Assembly: GCA_950295325.1 (NCBI GenBank)
Contig: OX485805.1
Coordinates: 42,184,758-42,248,757, forward strand
From: Polytrichum commune
Lineage: Eukaryota; Streptophyta; Polytrichopsida; Polytrichales; Polytrichaceae
Length of the DNA: 64,000 nucleotides
Direction: 5' to 3'
The notes under the pieces were generated by a model. It did no database searches. It was not told where the DNA came from and saw nothing but the letters and a program-made list of their open reading frames with translations. The translations under genes were made by a program, and so were the position numbers. Below, piece by piece: positions 43,861 through 56,606 of the stretch; positions within the stretch are counted from its first letter, which is position 1, and the number at the start of each line of letters is the position of its first letter.

Positions 43861-44759
43861 TAAATAGATGAAAATATATGCCTATTTTCAATCGGTCATA
43901 TATAGATGAGATAAATATTTTTATCGGCGACCTACTTTTAGTCGGGACATGTGGCAGAGGGGTTATTTTCCAATTTTTATATTGCTTTAATTGAATAAAA
44001 TTGCTATATAGATTTTTCTTTATTTGTTTTCTCGGGAGGAGTGACGGAGCGGCGCGCGGGAGGCAGGCGGAGGAGTGGCGGAGAGACTAAGGGAAAACGT
44101 CTACCTTGCCCCGATAAGATATTGAATTGGAGAAGTTACTAGCCTACTATGGACATGATCGCTCACAAGAAGGCTTAAAAATTCACTCCCTTATGAATGT
44201 AATAGCTTATAAGCGTGAATTTTTAGCTTGGAATTGCAGGCCACTACCGAATGGGGGGATAAGACTTGGAGAGACTTATGGGGCATTATCAGCCCAAAAT
44301 GAGTGCTCATATTTGTTTTATGTTTAGAATTCAATTAGAAGTGCAATTGGAGTGTTATTGAAACAATCAAAAGTATAAAAAGAGTGAGGCTTGGTGTGGT
44401 TTATGTTTTAGGCTTTAAGCCATTTTGTGTAGTTAATTAAAAGCTTAATGATATTAGGGAGTGTTGTGATTAGGTGTGTGGTATTTGATGAAGCAAAGGG
44501 AAGGGCCTTGGATTTAAATGTTTGAATTAGAATATGCCTTTGTTGGTTTAGAGGGTGAAGGTTTAATGGATAGGATAAGGTCCTACTAAGTAGGAGAAGG
44601 TTGAAGGGCTTGTGGTCTTGGGTGCCCTCCCTTTCTCCTCCTCTCCTCTCTTCATTCTCTCTCTCTCCCTCTCTCCTCTCTAGGATGTTGGAGCTCTTAG
44701 AGCAAAACAAGAATATGTGTGAATTATGAATGGTTTTAGTGGATTAAGTGGGATAAGAT
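43861..44759. other. Spacer with CT-rich tract
   Basis: A CT-rich tract lies at about 44,625-44,682. A 66-codon frame (44,127-44,327, plus) has no recognisable domain. Confidence 0.4.
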
Positions 44760-45310
44760 AGAAAAATTAATAGATTAGTGAAGGCAGCAGCTGGTTAGTT
44801 GCAGTCATATTAGTGAAGGCAACAGCAGTTAGCTGCGGAATCTGGTTCAGATTAGTGAAGGCAACAACTGGTAGTTGCAGTCAGATTAGTGAAGGCAGCA
44901 GCGGTTAGCTACGGAATCTGGTTCAGATTAGTGAAGGCAGCAGCTGGTAGTTGCAGTCAGATTAGTGAAGGCAGCAGCGGTTAGCTGCGGAATCTGGGTC
45001 AGATTAATGAAGGCAACAGCTGGTAGTTGCAGTCATATCAGTGAAGGCAGCAGCTGGTTAGCTCCAGAACTGGTTCAGATTAGTGAAGGCAGCAGCTGGT
45101 TAGCTGCGGAATCTGGTTTAGAGTAGTGAAGGTAGCAGTTGGTAGTTGCAGTCAGATTGGTGAAGGCAGCAGTTGGTTAGCTGCATAACAACTTCAGACT
45201 AGTTGAAGGCAACAGCTGGTAGCTGCAGATACTGGTGCAGTTTAGTGAAGGCGGCAGCTGATTAGCTGCAGATACTAGCTTCAGACTAGTTGAAGGCAGC
45301 AGCTGGTTAG
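44760..45310. repeat. Minisatellite (GTGAAGGCAGCAGCTGGTTAG type)
   Basis: About a dozen units share ATTAGTGAAGGCARCAGC followed by TGGTAGTTGCAGTCA or GGTTAGCTGCGGAATCTGG. The two unit types of about 35-40 bp alternate, giving a two-unit period of about 70-75 bp. No frame or function is apparent. Confidence 0.75.
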
Positions 45311-45570
45311 GCTCACATTAGCGATTTGGGGTTGGCTAAATGTGGCCTAAGTCGGCCTAATCGAGTGGTTAGTAAGTGAGTGAGAACACCCCGTTATGAT
45401 GGGTGGTGGTGTGAATGTGCACTAGGTGTATGGATTTATTATGGGATGTATTATGGAAGTGACATTAGAGAAGAGCATTTTTCAATGCTTGTACTCTTAT
45501 GATGGAATAAATTGGTGTGCAACATTTGATGGGAATTGAAATGGATGTTTACGAAATTGGTAAGATGGAG

Positions 45571-45780
45571 TTATGCGAACACGAATGTGATAACCATTCC
45601 CTCACCCGGACTAGGACGCTTAAGGGTGGGTGGTTTGGCCTCACAGGCATGACCATATGAAATTTTTTCTTTGCAAATCCAGTATCCTAATTTGCTTGTT
45701 CTTGCTAATTTGGCTAGAATACAATGTGTACCATCTACTATTGTGAGAAAGCGTTTAATGTCCAAAATTCAATCAAAACG
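45571..45780 (-). pseudogene. Possible DDE transposase scrap
   Basis: The minus-strand frame contains FLTIVDGTHC followed by a basic/aromatic stretch. VDGTH is the first catalytic block of PIF/Harbinger and related DDE transposases. Nothing else of the domain is recognisable nearby. Confidence 0.25.
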
Positions 45781-47178
45781 TGAGTGAAAATAGGCTTGGA
45801 AGCACAAAATTGAAAGCTTTGCTCATAATTGCTTTGGATTAAAACTTTGATAATATCATTGAAGAGGCAATTTCTTTGTGGAAAAATGGAACTAAATACC
45901 AATTCCTATATGCAAGCCCTTCACGTTATATGTCTTTTGCAAGTGACGTTTCTTGTTCAGTAACTTCAATTTTGGTTCCCAATTATGAGAATTAAAGGTT
46001 GCATGTATTGTTGTACTAATAAACCTCTAAAAAATGTATGTTCCCTCTTTGGATCCATATTTCTCAACGGCTACATCCTCGGCCCCAAGATCTTGGGGAC
46101 TTGGCAAGGTTCAACTCCTTCCATGATACTTGGGATTTATTTCAACACAAATTTATTCCCTTAAAAGCATAACACCAATTTTCTTTTATAAAATAAAAAT
46201 AAAAATAAATTTCCGACTTACTATACATACTTTGGAAGCATATTGAAGTAAAATTTAGAAACTATAAAAATTACTAAATGGTAAAGGTAAATCTTGGAAT
46301 TTAACCGAGGAAAAAAATTGGCTTTGGGTAGGTTCCGAGTAAGCAAAAAAAATCCAAACCTCTTAAAAAAGGTCCAAAATGTACCCATTTGTGTATAGAA
46401 CTCCCCGGACTGTGAGCTAAACTCCGACTTATGTAATTAAAGTGAATGTGCTGATATTTTTTTACATACATGCCCAAAAAGGGCAGTTTTGAAAGAAATT
46501 CAAGTCAACCATTCTTTTGTCTTCTTTTGGGCCTCACTTGTCTTCACTTGTTAAACGTGTCGAAGATGTGGCTTGCAAATCTTCTCACAACAATTTTTAC
46601 AAAAAAAATGAGCGATTTTATTTGTACATATTCAATGTAATTTACGTGTGACATGTACCTTGTGTTGTCACTATTAGAAAACTATGCGAAAAAGAATCGC
46701 AATTGTTTTTCCATTGCTATGTTTTTTTACCACCATGATATGCATTCGCTAAACCAATACGGATTTTTCTTTTTCATTTTGCAAGTGCAATTTTTTAACA
46801 TTTTGGGGCATGTAAAATACCGTTGGAAAGGTCTTGAAAAGCCCAAAGGTGTTTACAAGCCCCCAAATTCCAAACATTTTAGTTGGTAGACCAAAAAAAC
46901 AAATCTGCACTCAAATTCTTGAGTTCTAGATGTCCCACGATGTTTGGTGAAACATGTGGAAGCTAGTTTAAGGGGTAGGGCAAGGTAAAAGTAGTATGTC
47001 TTATGAGCTATGATATGATCAAGGCACATAGTTAAAAGAGTTGTATATTAAACCCCCAAAAAAATTCATTAAAATTTTTATTGTAAGAGCATTTCTTTGC
47101 CATGGGCCCTTATCTTTCCTACTAGACCACCTCTCTTGCCTCTCTCACCGCACAACCCATTGGACCATATCAATACAT
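45781..47178. other. AT-rich spacer, nothing recognised
   Basis: Short frames only, no domain or repeat family seen. Confidence 0.45.
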
Positions 47179-48040
47179 TTAGTATGCCTTGAAATATTTA
47201 TTTTGGGGACCTCGACCTCCATAGTCACTCTCCCATTTTTGTCTTGGTGTACCCGAAAACAACACCAACACTTTAAAAAAATGTACTAAATACAACATCG
47301 CAATTTGTTCCAAGGCCTCGCAATTTTTCATGTAGAGTTTCTTCAAACATGTTAGGCCCCCTAATCCTTCCGTAATTTTCTTCAAGGATTTGCATCCACC
47401 AAAATGAAATTCCTTCAATGCCACAAGCGTGGACACTCTGGTGGCAAATTCCAACAAGCCCTCACACTCCGACATGTGAAGTTCCTTCAAACATGTCAAA
47501 CCCCCTAATCCTTACGGAATCTACATCAAGGATTTACATCCATTTAATGCCAATTCTCCATCACCATGGGTTAGCACTCTCTATACATAAATTCTCTAAG
47601 GCCTCGCATTTCTTCATATGAAGTTCCTTCAAACATGCCAAACCCATTAATCCTATCCAAATCTTTTATAAGGATTTGCATCCACCAAACATCAATTCCT
47701 CCAACACCATGAGCGTGGACACTCTGTATTGCACGTCTCCAAAGGCCTCACATTTGGACATGTCAAGTTTCTTCAAACATGTCAAACAACCAAATCCTTC
47801 CAGAATCTCCTTCAAGGATTTGCATCCATTAAATGCTAATTCTTCCAATGCCACGAGTGTGCACACTCTGGATGGAAATTCTTCTAAGGCCTCACAGTTT
47901 GACATGACGACTTTCTTCAAACTTGTCAAACCCCCTAATCCTCCTGGAATCTTCTTCAAGGATTTGCATCCATTGAAACTCAATGTCTCCAACGCCACGA
48001 GCGTGTACACTCCGGATGGAAATTCTTCCAAGGCCTCGCA
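47179..48040 (-). pseudogene. Decaying LRR units beyond the NLR stop codon
   Basis: The LRR frame continues past the TGA at 48,041-48,043 without a shift. About 2.5 further 48-residue units (ALEEFPSGVYTLVALETLSF... to GGCKSL) follow before a TAA at 47,666-47,668. Still more worn LRR blocks (CLKELHMKKCEALE near 47,600; CLKELHMSECEGLLEF near 47,480; CLKKLYMKNCEALEQ near 47,320) carry stops and indels. Decay increases away from the gene, so the protein was once longer. Confidence 0.75.
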
Positions 48041-49840
48041 TCAATTCATATAGAGTTTCTTCAAACTTGTCAAACCCCCTAATCCTCCCGGAATCTTCTT
48101 CAAGGATTTGCATCCACCGAAATCCAATTCCTCCAACGCCACGAGCGTACACACTCCAGATGGAAATTCTTCCAAGGCCTCGCATCCCCACATGCGAAGT
48201 ACCTTCAAACTTGTCAAACCCCCTAATCCTCCCGGAATCTTCTTCAAGGATTTGCATCCACCAAATATCAATTCCTCCAACGCCACGAGCGTACACACTC
48301 CGGATGGAAATTCTTCCAAGGCCTCGCATCCCCACATGCGAAGTACCTTCAAACTTGTCAAACTCCCTAATCCTCCCGGAATCTTCTTCAAGGATTTGCA
48401 TCCACCGAAATTCAATTCGTCCAACTCCACGAGCATGCACACTCCGGATGGAAATTCTTCTAAGGCCTCGCATCCATCCATGTAGAGTTTCTTCAAACTT
48501 GTCAAACCCCCTAATCCTCCCGGAATCGTCTTCAAGGATTTGCATCTAGGAAAACTCAATGTCTCCAACGCCATGAGCGTGCACACTCCGGATGGAAATT
48601 CTTCCAAGGCCTCGCATTCCCACATGTGGAGTTCCTTCAAACTTGTCAAACCCCCTAATCCTCCCGGAATCCTCTTCAAGGATTTGCATCCGCCGAAATT
48701 CAATTCGGCCAACGCCACGAGCATGCACACTCCGGATGGAAATTCTTCCAATGCCTCGCATCCATTCATGTATAGTTTCTTCAAACTTGTCAAACCCCCT
48801 AATCCTCCCGGAATCTTCTTCAAGGATTTGCATCTAGGGAAACTCAATGTCTCCAACGCCACGAGTGTGCACACTCCGGATGGAAATTCTCCCAAGCCCT
48901 CGCATTCCCACATGTGGAGTTCCTTCAAACTTGTCAAACCCCCTAATCCTCCCGGAATCTTCTTCAAGGATTTGCATCCACCGAAATTCAATTCCTCCAA
49001 CGCCACCAGCGTGCACACTCCCCATGGAAATTCTTCCAAGGCCTTGCATCCCCACATGCGAAGTACCTTCAAACTTGTCAAACCCCCTAATCCTCCCGGA
49101 ATCTTCTTCAAGGATTTGCATCCACCAAAATTCAATTCCTCCAACGCCACGAGCGTGCACACTCCGGATGGAAATTCTTCCAAGGCCTCGCATCCATTCA
49201 TGTAGAGTTTCTTCAAACTTGTCAGACCCCCTAATCCTCCTAGAATCTTCTTCAACGATGTGCATGTAGGGAAACTCAATGTCTCCAATGCCACGAGCGT
49301 GCACACTCTGGATGGAAATTCTTCCAAAGCCTCACATCCCCACATGCGAAGTACCTTCAAACTTGTCAAACCTCCTAATCCTCCCAGAATCTTCTTCAAG
49401 GATTTGCATCCACCGAAATTCAATTCTTCCAACGCCACCAACGTGCACATTCCCCATGGAAATTCTTCCAAGGCCTCGCATCCCCACATGCGAAGTACCT
49501 TCAAACTTGTCAACCCCCCTAATCCTCCCGGAATCCTCTTCAAGGATTTGCATCCACCAAAATTCAATTCCTCCAACGCCACGAGCGTGCACACTCCGGA
49601 TGGAAATTCTTCCAAGGCCTCGCATCCATTCATGTATAGTTTCTTCAAACTTGTCAAACCCCCTAATCCTCCCGGAATCTTCTTCAACGACTTGCATCTA
49701 GGGAAACTCAATGTCTCCAACGTTACGAGCGTGCACACTCCGGATGGAAATTTTTCCAAGGCCTCGCATTCCCACATGCGAAGTACCTTCAAACTTGTCA
49801 AACCCCCTAATCCTCCCAGAATCTTCTTCAAGGATTTGCA
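48041..49840 (-). repeat. 144-bp LRR repeat array
   Basis: Twelve and a half consecutive units encode CKSLKKIPGGLGGLTSLK (variable) CEALEEFPSGVCTLVALE (variable). Variable slots take few alternatives: KVLRMWGC, KKLYMNGC or KELHMWEC, and ELNFGG or TLSFPR. Units two to seven repeat as a 432-bp higher-order block of three, with shortened versions after. DNA identity between units is very high, including silent sites. Confidence 0.88.
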
Positions 49841-52800
49841 TTGTATAATGCATAATTCCTCCAAAGAGATTATGCTTTGAAGTTCATTTGGAAACTCATC
49901 CAATGTTTCACACCCTACAAAGTGTAATGCTTTCAAAGTTGTGAAGTGGAGAACATCAAATGGAAATGAGTTTGTGATTCGACCTTTGCATATTTCAAGT
50001 ACACTTAATTTCTTCAAATTTTGTTTCGCAATCTCTTTGAAATCATTGTTGAATGTTTGTTGCGTTGCTAAAAAATCATCACATTCGGTTTTGAAATGGA
50101 TCCTCAACCTTTTGAGTTTGGTGGTTCCATTGAGGATAGCAAAAAGAAGGTGCACGTCCTCGCAATTGTGAACACTTAACAATCGTAGATCATGTGCTTG
50201 TACAATTGGTGCAAATGTCATTCCTTTCTCAAAATTTGTAAACGACATGCCTTCAATTGATTTTGTGTCCTGCATGGAAAACAAACATTAGACTACAGAA
50301 CATTTATTTTAAATCTTAATTTATTATTGCTCATGGGTACAATTCTCACTTTCAAGACATAACTTCATATATGATATTAGTAAAAAAAATGCCTACGTTT
50401 GTGCAACATACCTTTTGATTACAATAATCAATGAATGTTGATGAAGAAAAATCCCATATTCGAGAGCCTTGGTATTCTTTTTCCACAATCATACGACCCA
50501 TATTTCGCAATTGATCATGCATATCCAAAACACCAATTTCATCAACTTTAAACAATGATTTGTCTCGCAACTGCTCAAAAGTTCGTGCTATAATGTCTTC
50601 ATCATCATCAAAGCATCTAAGTATTCTTTCTTGTGTAAATTGCAAGCCACCAATTCTCGAGTCTTTGCAAAAGAAACAACATATATCCATGAACATGTTT
50701 TTCTCCCTTTCATCTAGCTCATCAAAACTGATTCTCAATGTGTTCCAAATTCTTTCATCTTTACTTTGATCATGCCTTGCCCTCAACAATCTTTGCATTC
50801 TTCGCTCCCAAATTCTTAAACGTCTCTCCCCATTTAAGGAACTACCCATCACCTCCAAACTCAATGGGAGTCCATCACAAACGTTCACGATTTCTTGAAC
50901 TACATATTTCAAGTAAGGCAAGCATGGTTGGTTGGTTGTACAAAAGGCATACATCGAAAATAATTCCAAAGATTGTTGCCCATCAAGGGTTTGCACCTCT
51001 ACTTTACCAACCATGGGTACGTATGCTTCCAAGGACTTCCATTCACGAGAAGTGGCAATGAATTTACTTCCATCACCATGTTGAAATTCATGATTGCCCA
51101 ATAGTTCCTTGAGTTGGCTTGCTTTACCAACATTGTCTACAACAATAAGAACTTTTTGCGTGTGTTGCAATTGGGTCAAAATCTCTCGTCCTTCTATTAA
51201 TGGTATGGTTTTGGGTAATGCTTTGACATCTTGTAACTTGTATCGCACTGCCAAACTACAACTTTCATCTTTGAAGTCATTTACAAAGACCATCGCATCA
51301 AATTGGTGGGAGATGTGATCACTTAAAGCAACCGCAAACGTTGACTTGCCAATTCCGCCCATGCCCACAAACCCCAAACTACCAACATCGTGAAGTAGTT
51401 TTTCCAATTTTGGTATCTTTTCTTTCAAGCCAATCAATTTGGAATCCCCATTTGTGTTGTTTTCCACCTACAAGAATGTCAATATACCAAGTTACTTCAG
51501 TGATATTCAACAAAACTCATAAATCACATGAGGTCTTATATTGTTTTGCACTATTAAGTTTTTAATATTACTATTGATTAAGATACATCCAACTTGCTTG
51601 TAAATAAACTTTGACAAAGTAAAATTCACCTCATGTAGCATTTGATTCGACAATATGATTTTTGATTCCTCTTTGATTCTTGATAATGAGGTGTTACTAC
51701 CAAGCTTCAAAGCTTTGGATGTAAATTGTGATGAGCATTGGGTGAGGGTGATATACATACGCCACAAGAATAAGTTGACCCACAAAACACGGTGAAAAAA
51801 TTCATGTTTGACCCTTCTCCACCATTGCCTTGGATTTGGGATAGAACTCAGAGGACATGTGGGCTCATTGAAATGGTCGGAGGCTGTAACATCATGGATA
51901 GTCTTGAAGATTGTATCATTCTTTAATTTTCTCAAAGTCTTAAGAATATCAAGAAATACCGGCCTTTTTGAAGGTTCCGTGGACCAACATTGTTGTATCA
52001 ATGATTTCAATACTTTTGAACAAGCTTGAGGGAGTTTGGGTCTCTCACCTTTCAAGATGGAGTTATTATAGTCACGAAGAAGAACACCATCAAAATTCCT
52101 CTTTCTTAAAATGATCTCAGAGCACATCATGCCGAAACTAAACACGTCTGATTTGAATGCATCTACCTTTGAACTTCTTTCAAAAACCTCAGGTGCCATA
52201 TACCCACAAGTTCCATATATCTTCCCACCAATAAGCACCTCTGAAGAGCTTGTCACTTCAATTTTGGAAATACCAAAGTCAACTAGCTTCACATGCACAT
52301 ATTCCATACTAGTTGAATCATTTGAGGTCAAGACGACATTATCAGGCTTCAAGTCACGATGGGCGACTTTCATATCGTGAAGGTAGCACATTCCGCTTGC
52401 AATTTGCAACATGATATCAATGGCATTTTCTTCATTGGACAAAGTTTGTTGATTTAAGAAATGTGACAAGTCCATAGTTCCTCGTTCAGTGACAATTTCA
52501 AACTCTTTATTTTCTTTGCCTTGATTGTTGTCCCTCATAAAGCCACAACAAAACAGTTTGATGATATTCGGATGATTCAATCCTCCCAATATACCCGCCT
52601 CTTTCCAAACGAGTGTTTCATGCTCTAGGCCATTGACTTCGATCACCTTTGTGACAGTATCAATTCCTAACCATTTTGTGGAATATACGCTTCCGAATGC
52701 ACCTCCACCCAAGGGAACAAGTGGCCTTCCATATTCGGGGCGAGGATAGTCATGAGGAAAGATAATGCTATCCAATTCACCACCTTCGGCCTTTGCAAGA

Positions 52801-53336
52801 CCCTTTACTCGCCCCATTAGATACCGTACAAGCATGCAATTCTTGCAACTTGCACTTTTGCACATTTCCAAATGCTTTGAAAACCTTTCATACATTGAAT
52901 TATGGTCCTCTGCAACTTCATCAATGCATGTTGGAAAAAATGTCGTAGAGCTTTCAATCTTCAAAATTTCAGCTTCTCGACTAGGAAAAACATGGCGAAG
53001 TATGTTGCACATTGTGTGGAAAGAACATTCGAAGTCCTCGAGAAGCTCTCTAAAGGTCTCTTTGTTATTCATTTGCTTCACCACAACCCGACACCAATCA
53101 TCCTTGCAGCATTCTTCTATCACACATTTTGCCTTGTTTACAACTAAGAGCATGTCTTCCTCCACTCGATGAAAGACTTTCCCATGTGAACTATTGGTGA
53201 TCGTTTCAATTGCTTGCACACCCTTGCGTAAATTGTCCAATAAATTTACACATTGCCGTCTATTCAAAACTTCCTTTGACAATGATAATTTGGGAAAATT
53301 TGCAATCTCCATTGGTACCCGTACAAAGTTTGTCAT
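48041..53336 (-). CDS. Protein kinase-NB-ARC-LRR immune receptor (PNL class)
   Basis: Three exons, 53,336-51,630, 51,467-50,412 and 50,269-48,041, join in frame to 1,663 residues. Residues ~15-150 are helical, resembling the four-helix bundle before MLKL-type kinases (inference). The kinase has a glycine loop (210-217), Lys230 in VTKVIEV, HRDLKPDN (326 on), DFG (353-355) and GYMAPE, so it looks active. The NB-ARC has the P-loop GMGGIGKST (604-612), VLIVVDNV, GSKFIATSR, GLPLSLEV and MHD. The LRR has 12 near-identical 48-residue units. Kinase-NB-ARC-LRR fusions are known from mosses, where they are presumed intracellular immune receptors. The ATG before TNFVRVP is the first in frame. The stop is probably premature. 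Splicing is predicted from GT-AG sites and unbroken frame. Confidence 0.85.
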
Positions 53337-56300
53337 TTTCAACACTGGTGTTTTTTATTCCGTTGTCGTTTCCGTTAAATCATTGTTGTCAAAAATACTC
53401 TTTGTGAAGAACGAGTAGTATACACATGCAAGCACACTCATAATGAGATGCAAAATCAAGGGTTATGATCAATTTTCAAAGATGATTTTCCAATATATAA
53501 AACTTCTCAATACACTTTTTAGAAAAATGTGCTAACAACCTCAAATCAAATATGGTGACATTGAAGTGCTCACATGGCAATGATATAAAAAAGATGTTTC
53601 CATTGCCTAATAGAAATAAAGATTGACATGATTATAGGAACCCCTAAGGGATTAAGAGGCCATACTCCAGTCTCAAGGTTCTTTTGATATTATTTTTGGT
53701 GTGGAGAATTCTTATTTTTATTGGATTTTTTCCTCCCATAGCTTGTATAAAAATATTCTATATAAATACCCAAGTTATGAAATACATATTTTGAATATTA
53801 TTATTCTTAAATCTCATTTCATAATTATAACTAGTTAGCATTCATATAGATGCAAGCTCAATGAACATTTTTAAATGTTTGTCATGAACTCAATCATCTA
53901 GCATATATTGTACATGAGATAGCAAGAATTTGTTGACTACACTCGCAAAGCATTAGAATCGAACAATTAAGAGATGTGGCAAAATTTAAACTTGATAAAA
54001 TGAAAAATCTTGGAGAATTGTTTGAAGTGAATAGCCTCCCTTGGTGCTCTCGGACTTTGAAGTCTTATGTTCACCATGGAAAATGCTCAACGGTTGTCAT
54101 GAAGTGAGCATAATGCATGTTCAAGCTTAGCAATAGTTGCAAAGTTTTGTAGCTTAAATCCCTGACACCTAAACAAGTTGGCTGCAAGACATTGTTGATT
54201 TGCCTACTATGAATTCATTCGCATATGACTTTTGATTTTTGATATTTACAAACACATGCACATGGTCATCATTGAATTTGAGCTAAAACCATCTAGAAGT
54301 GCAATGTCGTAACTACTAGTCTGTCTCATGCAACTAAGCTCAACAAAGCAAACCTCTCTTCACAAATCCATCGCGACAACTATTTCATTACCTAATGAGG
54401 ACAAATTAAACATCACGCATACTACTTTAGGTCAACCACTATGCATCAAGAAGGAATGCCCCCTATATCCCATATTCTACAGATGTATTACTTAGATAAA
54501 AAATGAATATTATACAAGCCATATGGAGACCACCTTCAAAACATCAAATCAAGAATTTCATGTTGGTCTCGTAATGACTCTTCATAACATTTAATAACCT
54601 AGAGAAACAAATAGTAGCAAGTCCTCATACACCCGTACAATGAAAGCAATACATGCACAGAAGGTCACTCTAGGTCGAATACAATAAAAAACAATTCTAT
54701 GCCTTTGACTAGGACAAAGCAGTGCAAAAAATGCATAGAATGAGACTCTAGGTACTAGGTAGCAAAACTCATTACAACATAGTCGAACACACATGGTAAT
54801 CTACTGAAGGGGCTACACCAAAGTGAACATTGTGCTACGTCCAAAAGGGAAACCCCCCAAGTATGGCTTACAATTAGTGGTAGCCATGTTAAGGGGTCCA
54901 TTAAGTAACTTGCTAAGCCATGTATAAATTTATAGTTGACTCATCCCACGAGACTATTTTGGGATCTCTAATATTGACTCCGACTGTAATTTGTTCCCCC
55001 AAAAAAATGTGGTATATGGGGTTCTAAAGATTCAACTTCAACTTACAAGGCTACCACAAATTCTTGGCTCTATACATGCCACGGTCTCAAAAACTTGAAC
55101 CAACTAATACACTACACAATAAGACCACCCTCAAAACAACACATCAATAAACTCAAAATCTTAATATAGACTTGATCATACCCACAAGAACCACTTTTCT
55201 AGGAAGGTTTGAACAATTTTCCACTTGAAGCATTCACAGTTATCTATCTTGATGTAGTGTATTGATGCACTCCTTGGAGAAAGTTTGATACCTCCCCGAC
55301 GTCTACAACACCACTAAAACATGTCCACTACTGGATTGACCTCATAATCCAAACTCCGTGTGCCCAACAAAGATGAAGCCAATCATTGAATAAAACAAAA
55401 CATTTAACTCAATACTATTCTACCTCCCAATACTCCAAGGACACAAGTCCATATTTGAACAATTTTGCAACATTTTAAGGATTTTTCAAGCGTCTCCCAA
55501 GCGGCCATTTCCCTTGATAGATTCCAATGAAGAACAATTCCATTGCAAACATGGCCATGCTCTATTCTTCTAGAAACATAAGTAATCCTTCCTTGAATCC
55601 TAGTAATAGGCATTAAAAGAAAAATGATGACAACATACCATGGTGCTAAGATGAGATGTTAAGTACCAAATGCACACACAAGAGTACAGAGATGCATGGC
55701 TCATACTACAATTCACTAGCGCACCACGACATAGTGTTGAGTTGGTACAAACAACCCAACACAACTCTAGCACCCACGCACTCTATATCAGGCTGTAAAC
55801 AAGATTCATTCACTATAAGTTGAAAGGGCGGCCAACCTCTTGCACAACGAGAATGGGAGGGAGCCTCTTACCACAAGAAAGAAAAGAGACGAAAGAAAGG
55901 GGGTAAGTTAGTCTACCGATGAGGCTCAACCTAAGAGTTATCATAATCTAAGTTAGTGTGCCTAACAATTACGAGACTAGGCACTAATGGGTAATAGTGT
56001 AGTCATTGGACTCCCACCTTGAGGGATTTTGGCGAACCAACCCATACACTCGTTCCTTGTTGGATGCCTGAACCCTTACCTCCTAGGAACCAATGTATGC
56101 ATTGTTTTGCCCCAACCCACCTTGAAGTGGGTGGGTCATACTGATCTCCCTCTTATTTTTATGTTTACTGGTGTGCCTTTGTCAAATTGGTGAGTCACTT
56201 AAATTGGGGAACCACTGATGAGTAAGTAAATTAATGAAGGGGGGAAAAATCTCCTAACTTAATTATCATTCGTTCAGAGTGTAAACAAAGAAAGTTTCCG

Positions 56301-56389
56301 GAGCGTCTTAGCACTCCCAGAGCCAAAGTTGGGGGGTGTTAGCCTTGTGGACCCCAACAGTGTGTCCAGAAGAGCTAAGGTGGCAACCC
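53337..56389. other. Upstream flank of the NLR and gene-free spacer
   Basis: On the minus strand a TATATA-type box lies near 53,495, about 160 bp before the NLR ATG, a possible core promoter (weak). The remainder holds only short frames (such as 54,591-54,794 and 55,404-55,613) without domains. Confidence 0.4.
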
Positions 56390-56606
56390 AGTGTCCAGGG
56401 AGGAGTTTGAACATAATCAGTCAAAATGCTATTGTTTCTAAGTTCAACCGGTTATATGTTGTGATTTTTCGGTTTTTCTTTATTAATTTGAGGTATATTT
56501 AATAGATTCCTCTAAAATGATTGGTAATTATCCTGAAGTGTTGAACTTCAACTGGTTATTCCTCAAACTCAATCAGTTCATCTGTAAGTAGCTGTCGGTT
56601 CTCCCT
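56390..56606. repeat. AACCGGTT-rich MITE family, copy 2
   Basis: Aligns with 15,262-15,472 and 60,029-60,340. It keeps TTGAGGTATATT, CCTCTAAAATGATTGGTAAT, CTTCAACTGGTTATT and the GGTTCTCCCT end. It starts at a GTGTCCAGGGAG word matching GTGTCCGGGGAG of copy 3, but most of the 5' inverted repeat is deleted. Confidence 0.65.

Noticed and set aside
44760-45310. CRISPR-like or coding repeat
   Set aside because: Units vary in length, spacers are not unique, and no continuous frame exists. It is a minisatellite.
47676-49880. Long plus-strand open frames across the LRR array (up to ~220 codons)
   Set aside because: They are antisense shadows. The LRR unit is 144 bp, a multiple of three, so any stop-free antisense frame stays open through all units. 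The translations are simple repeats with no family match.
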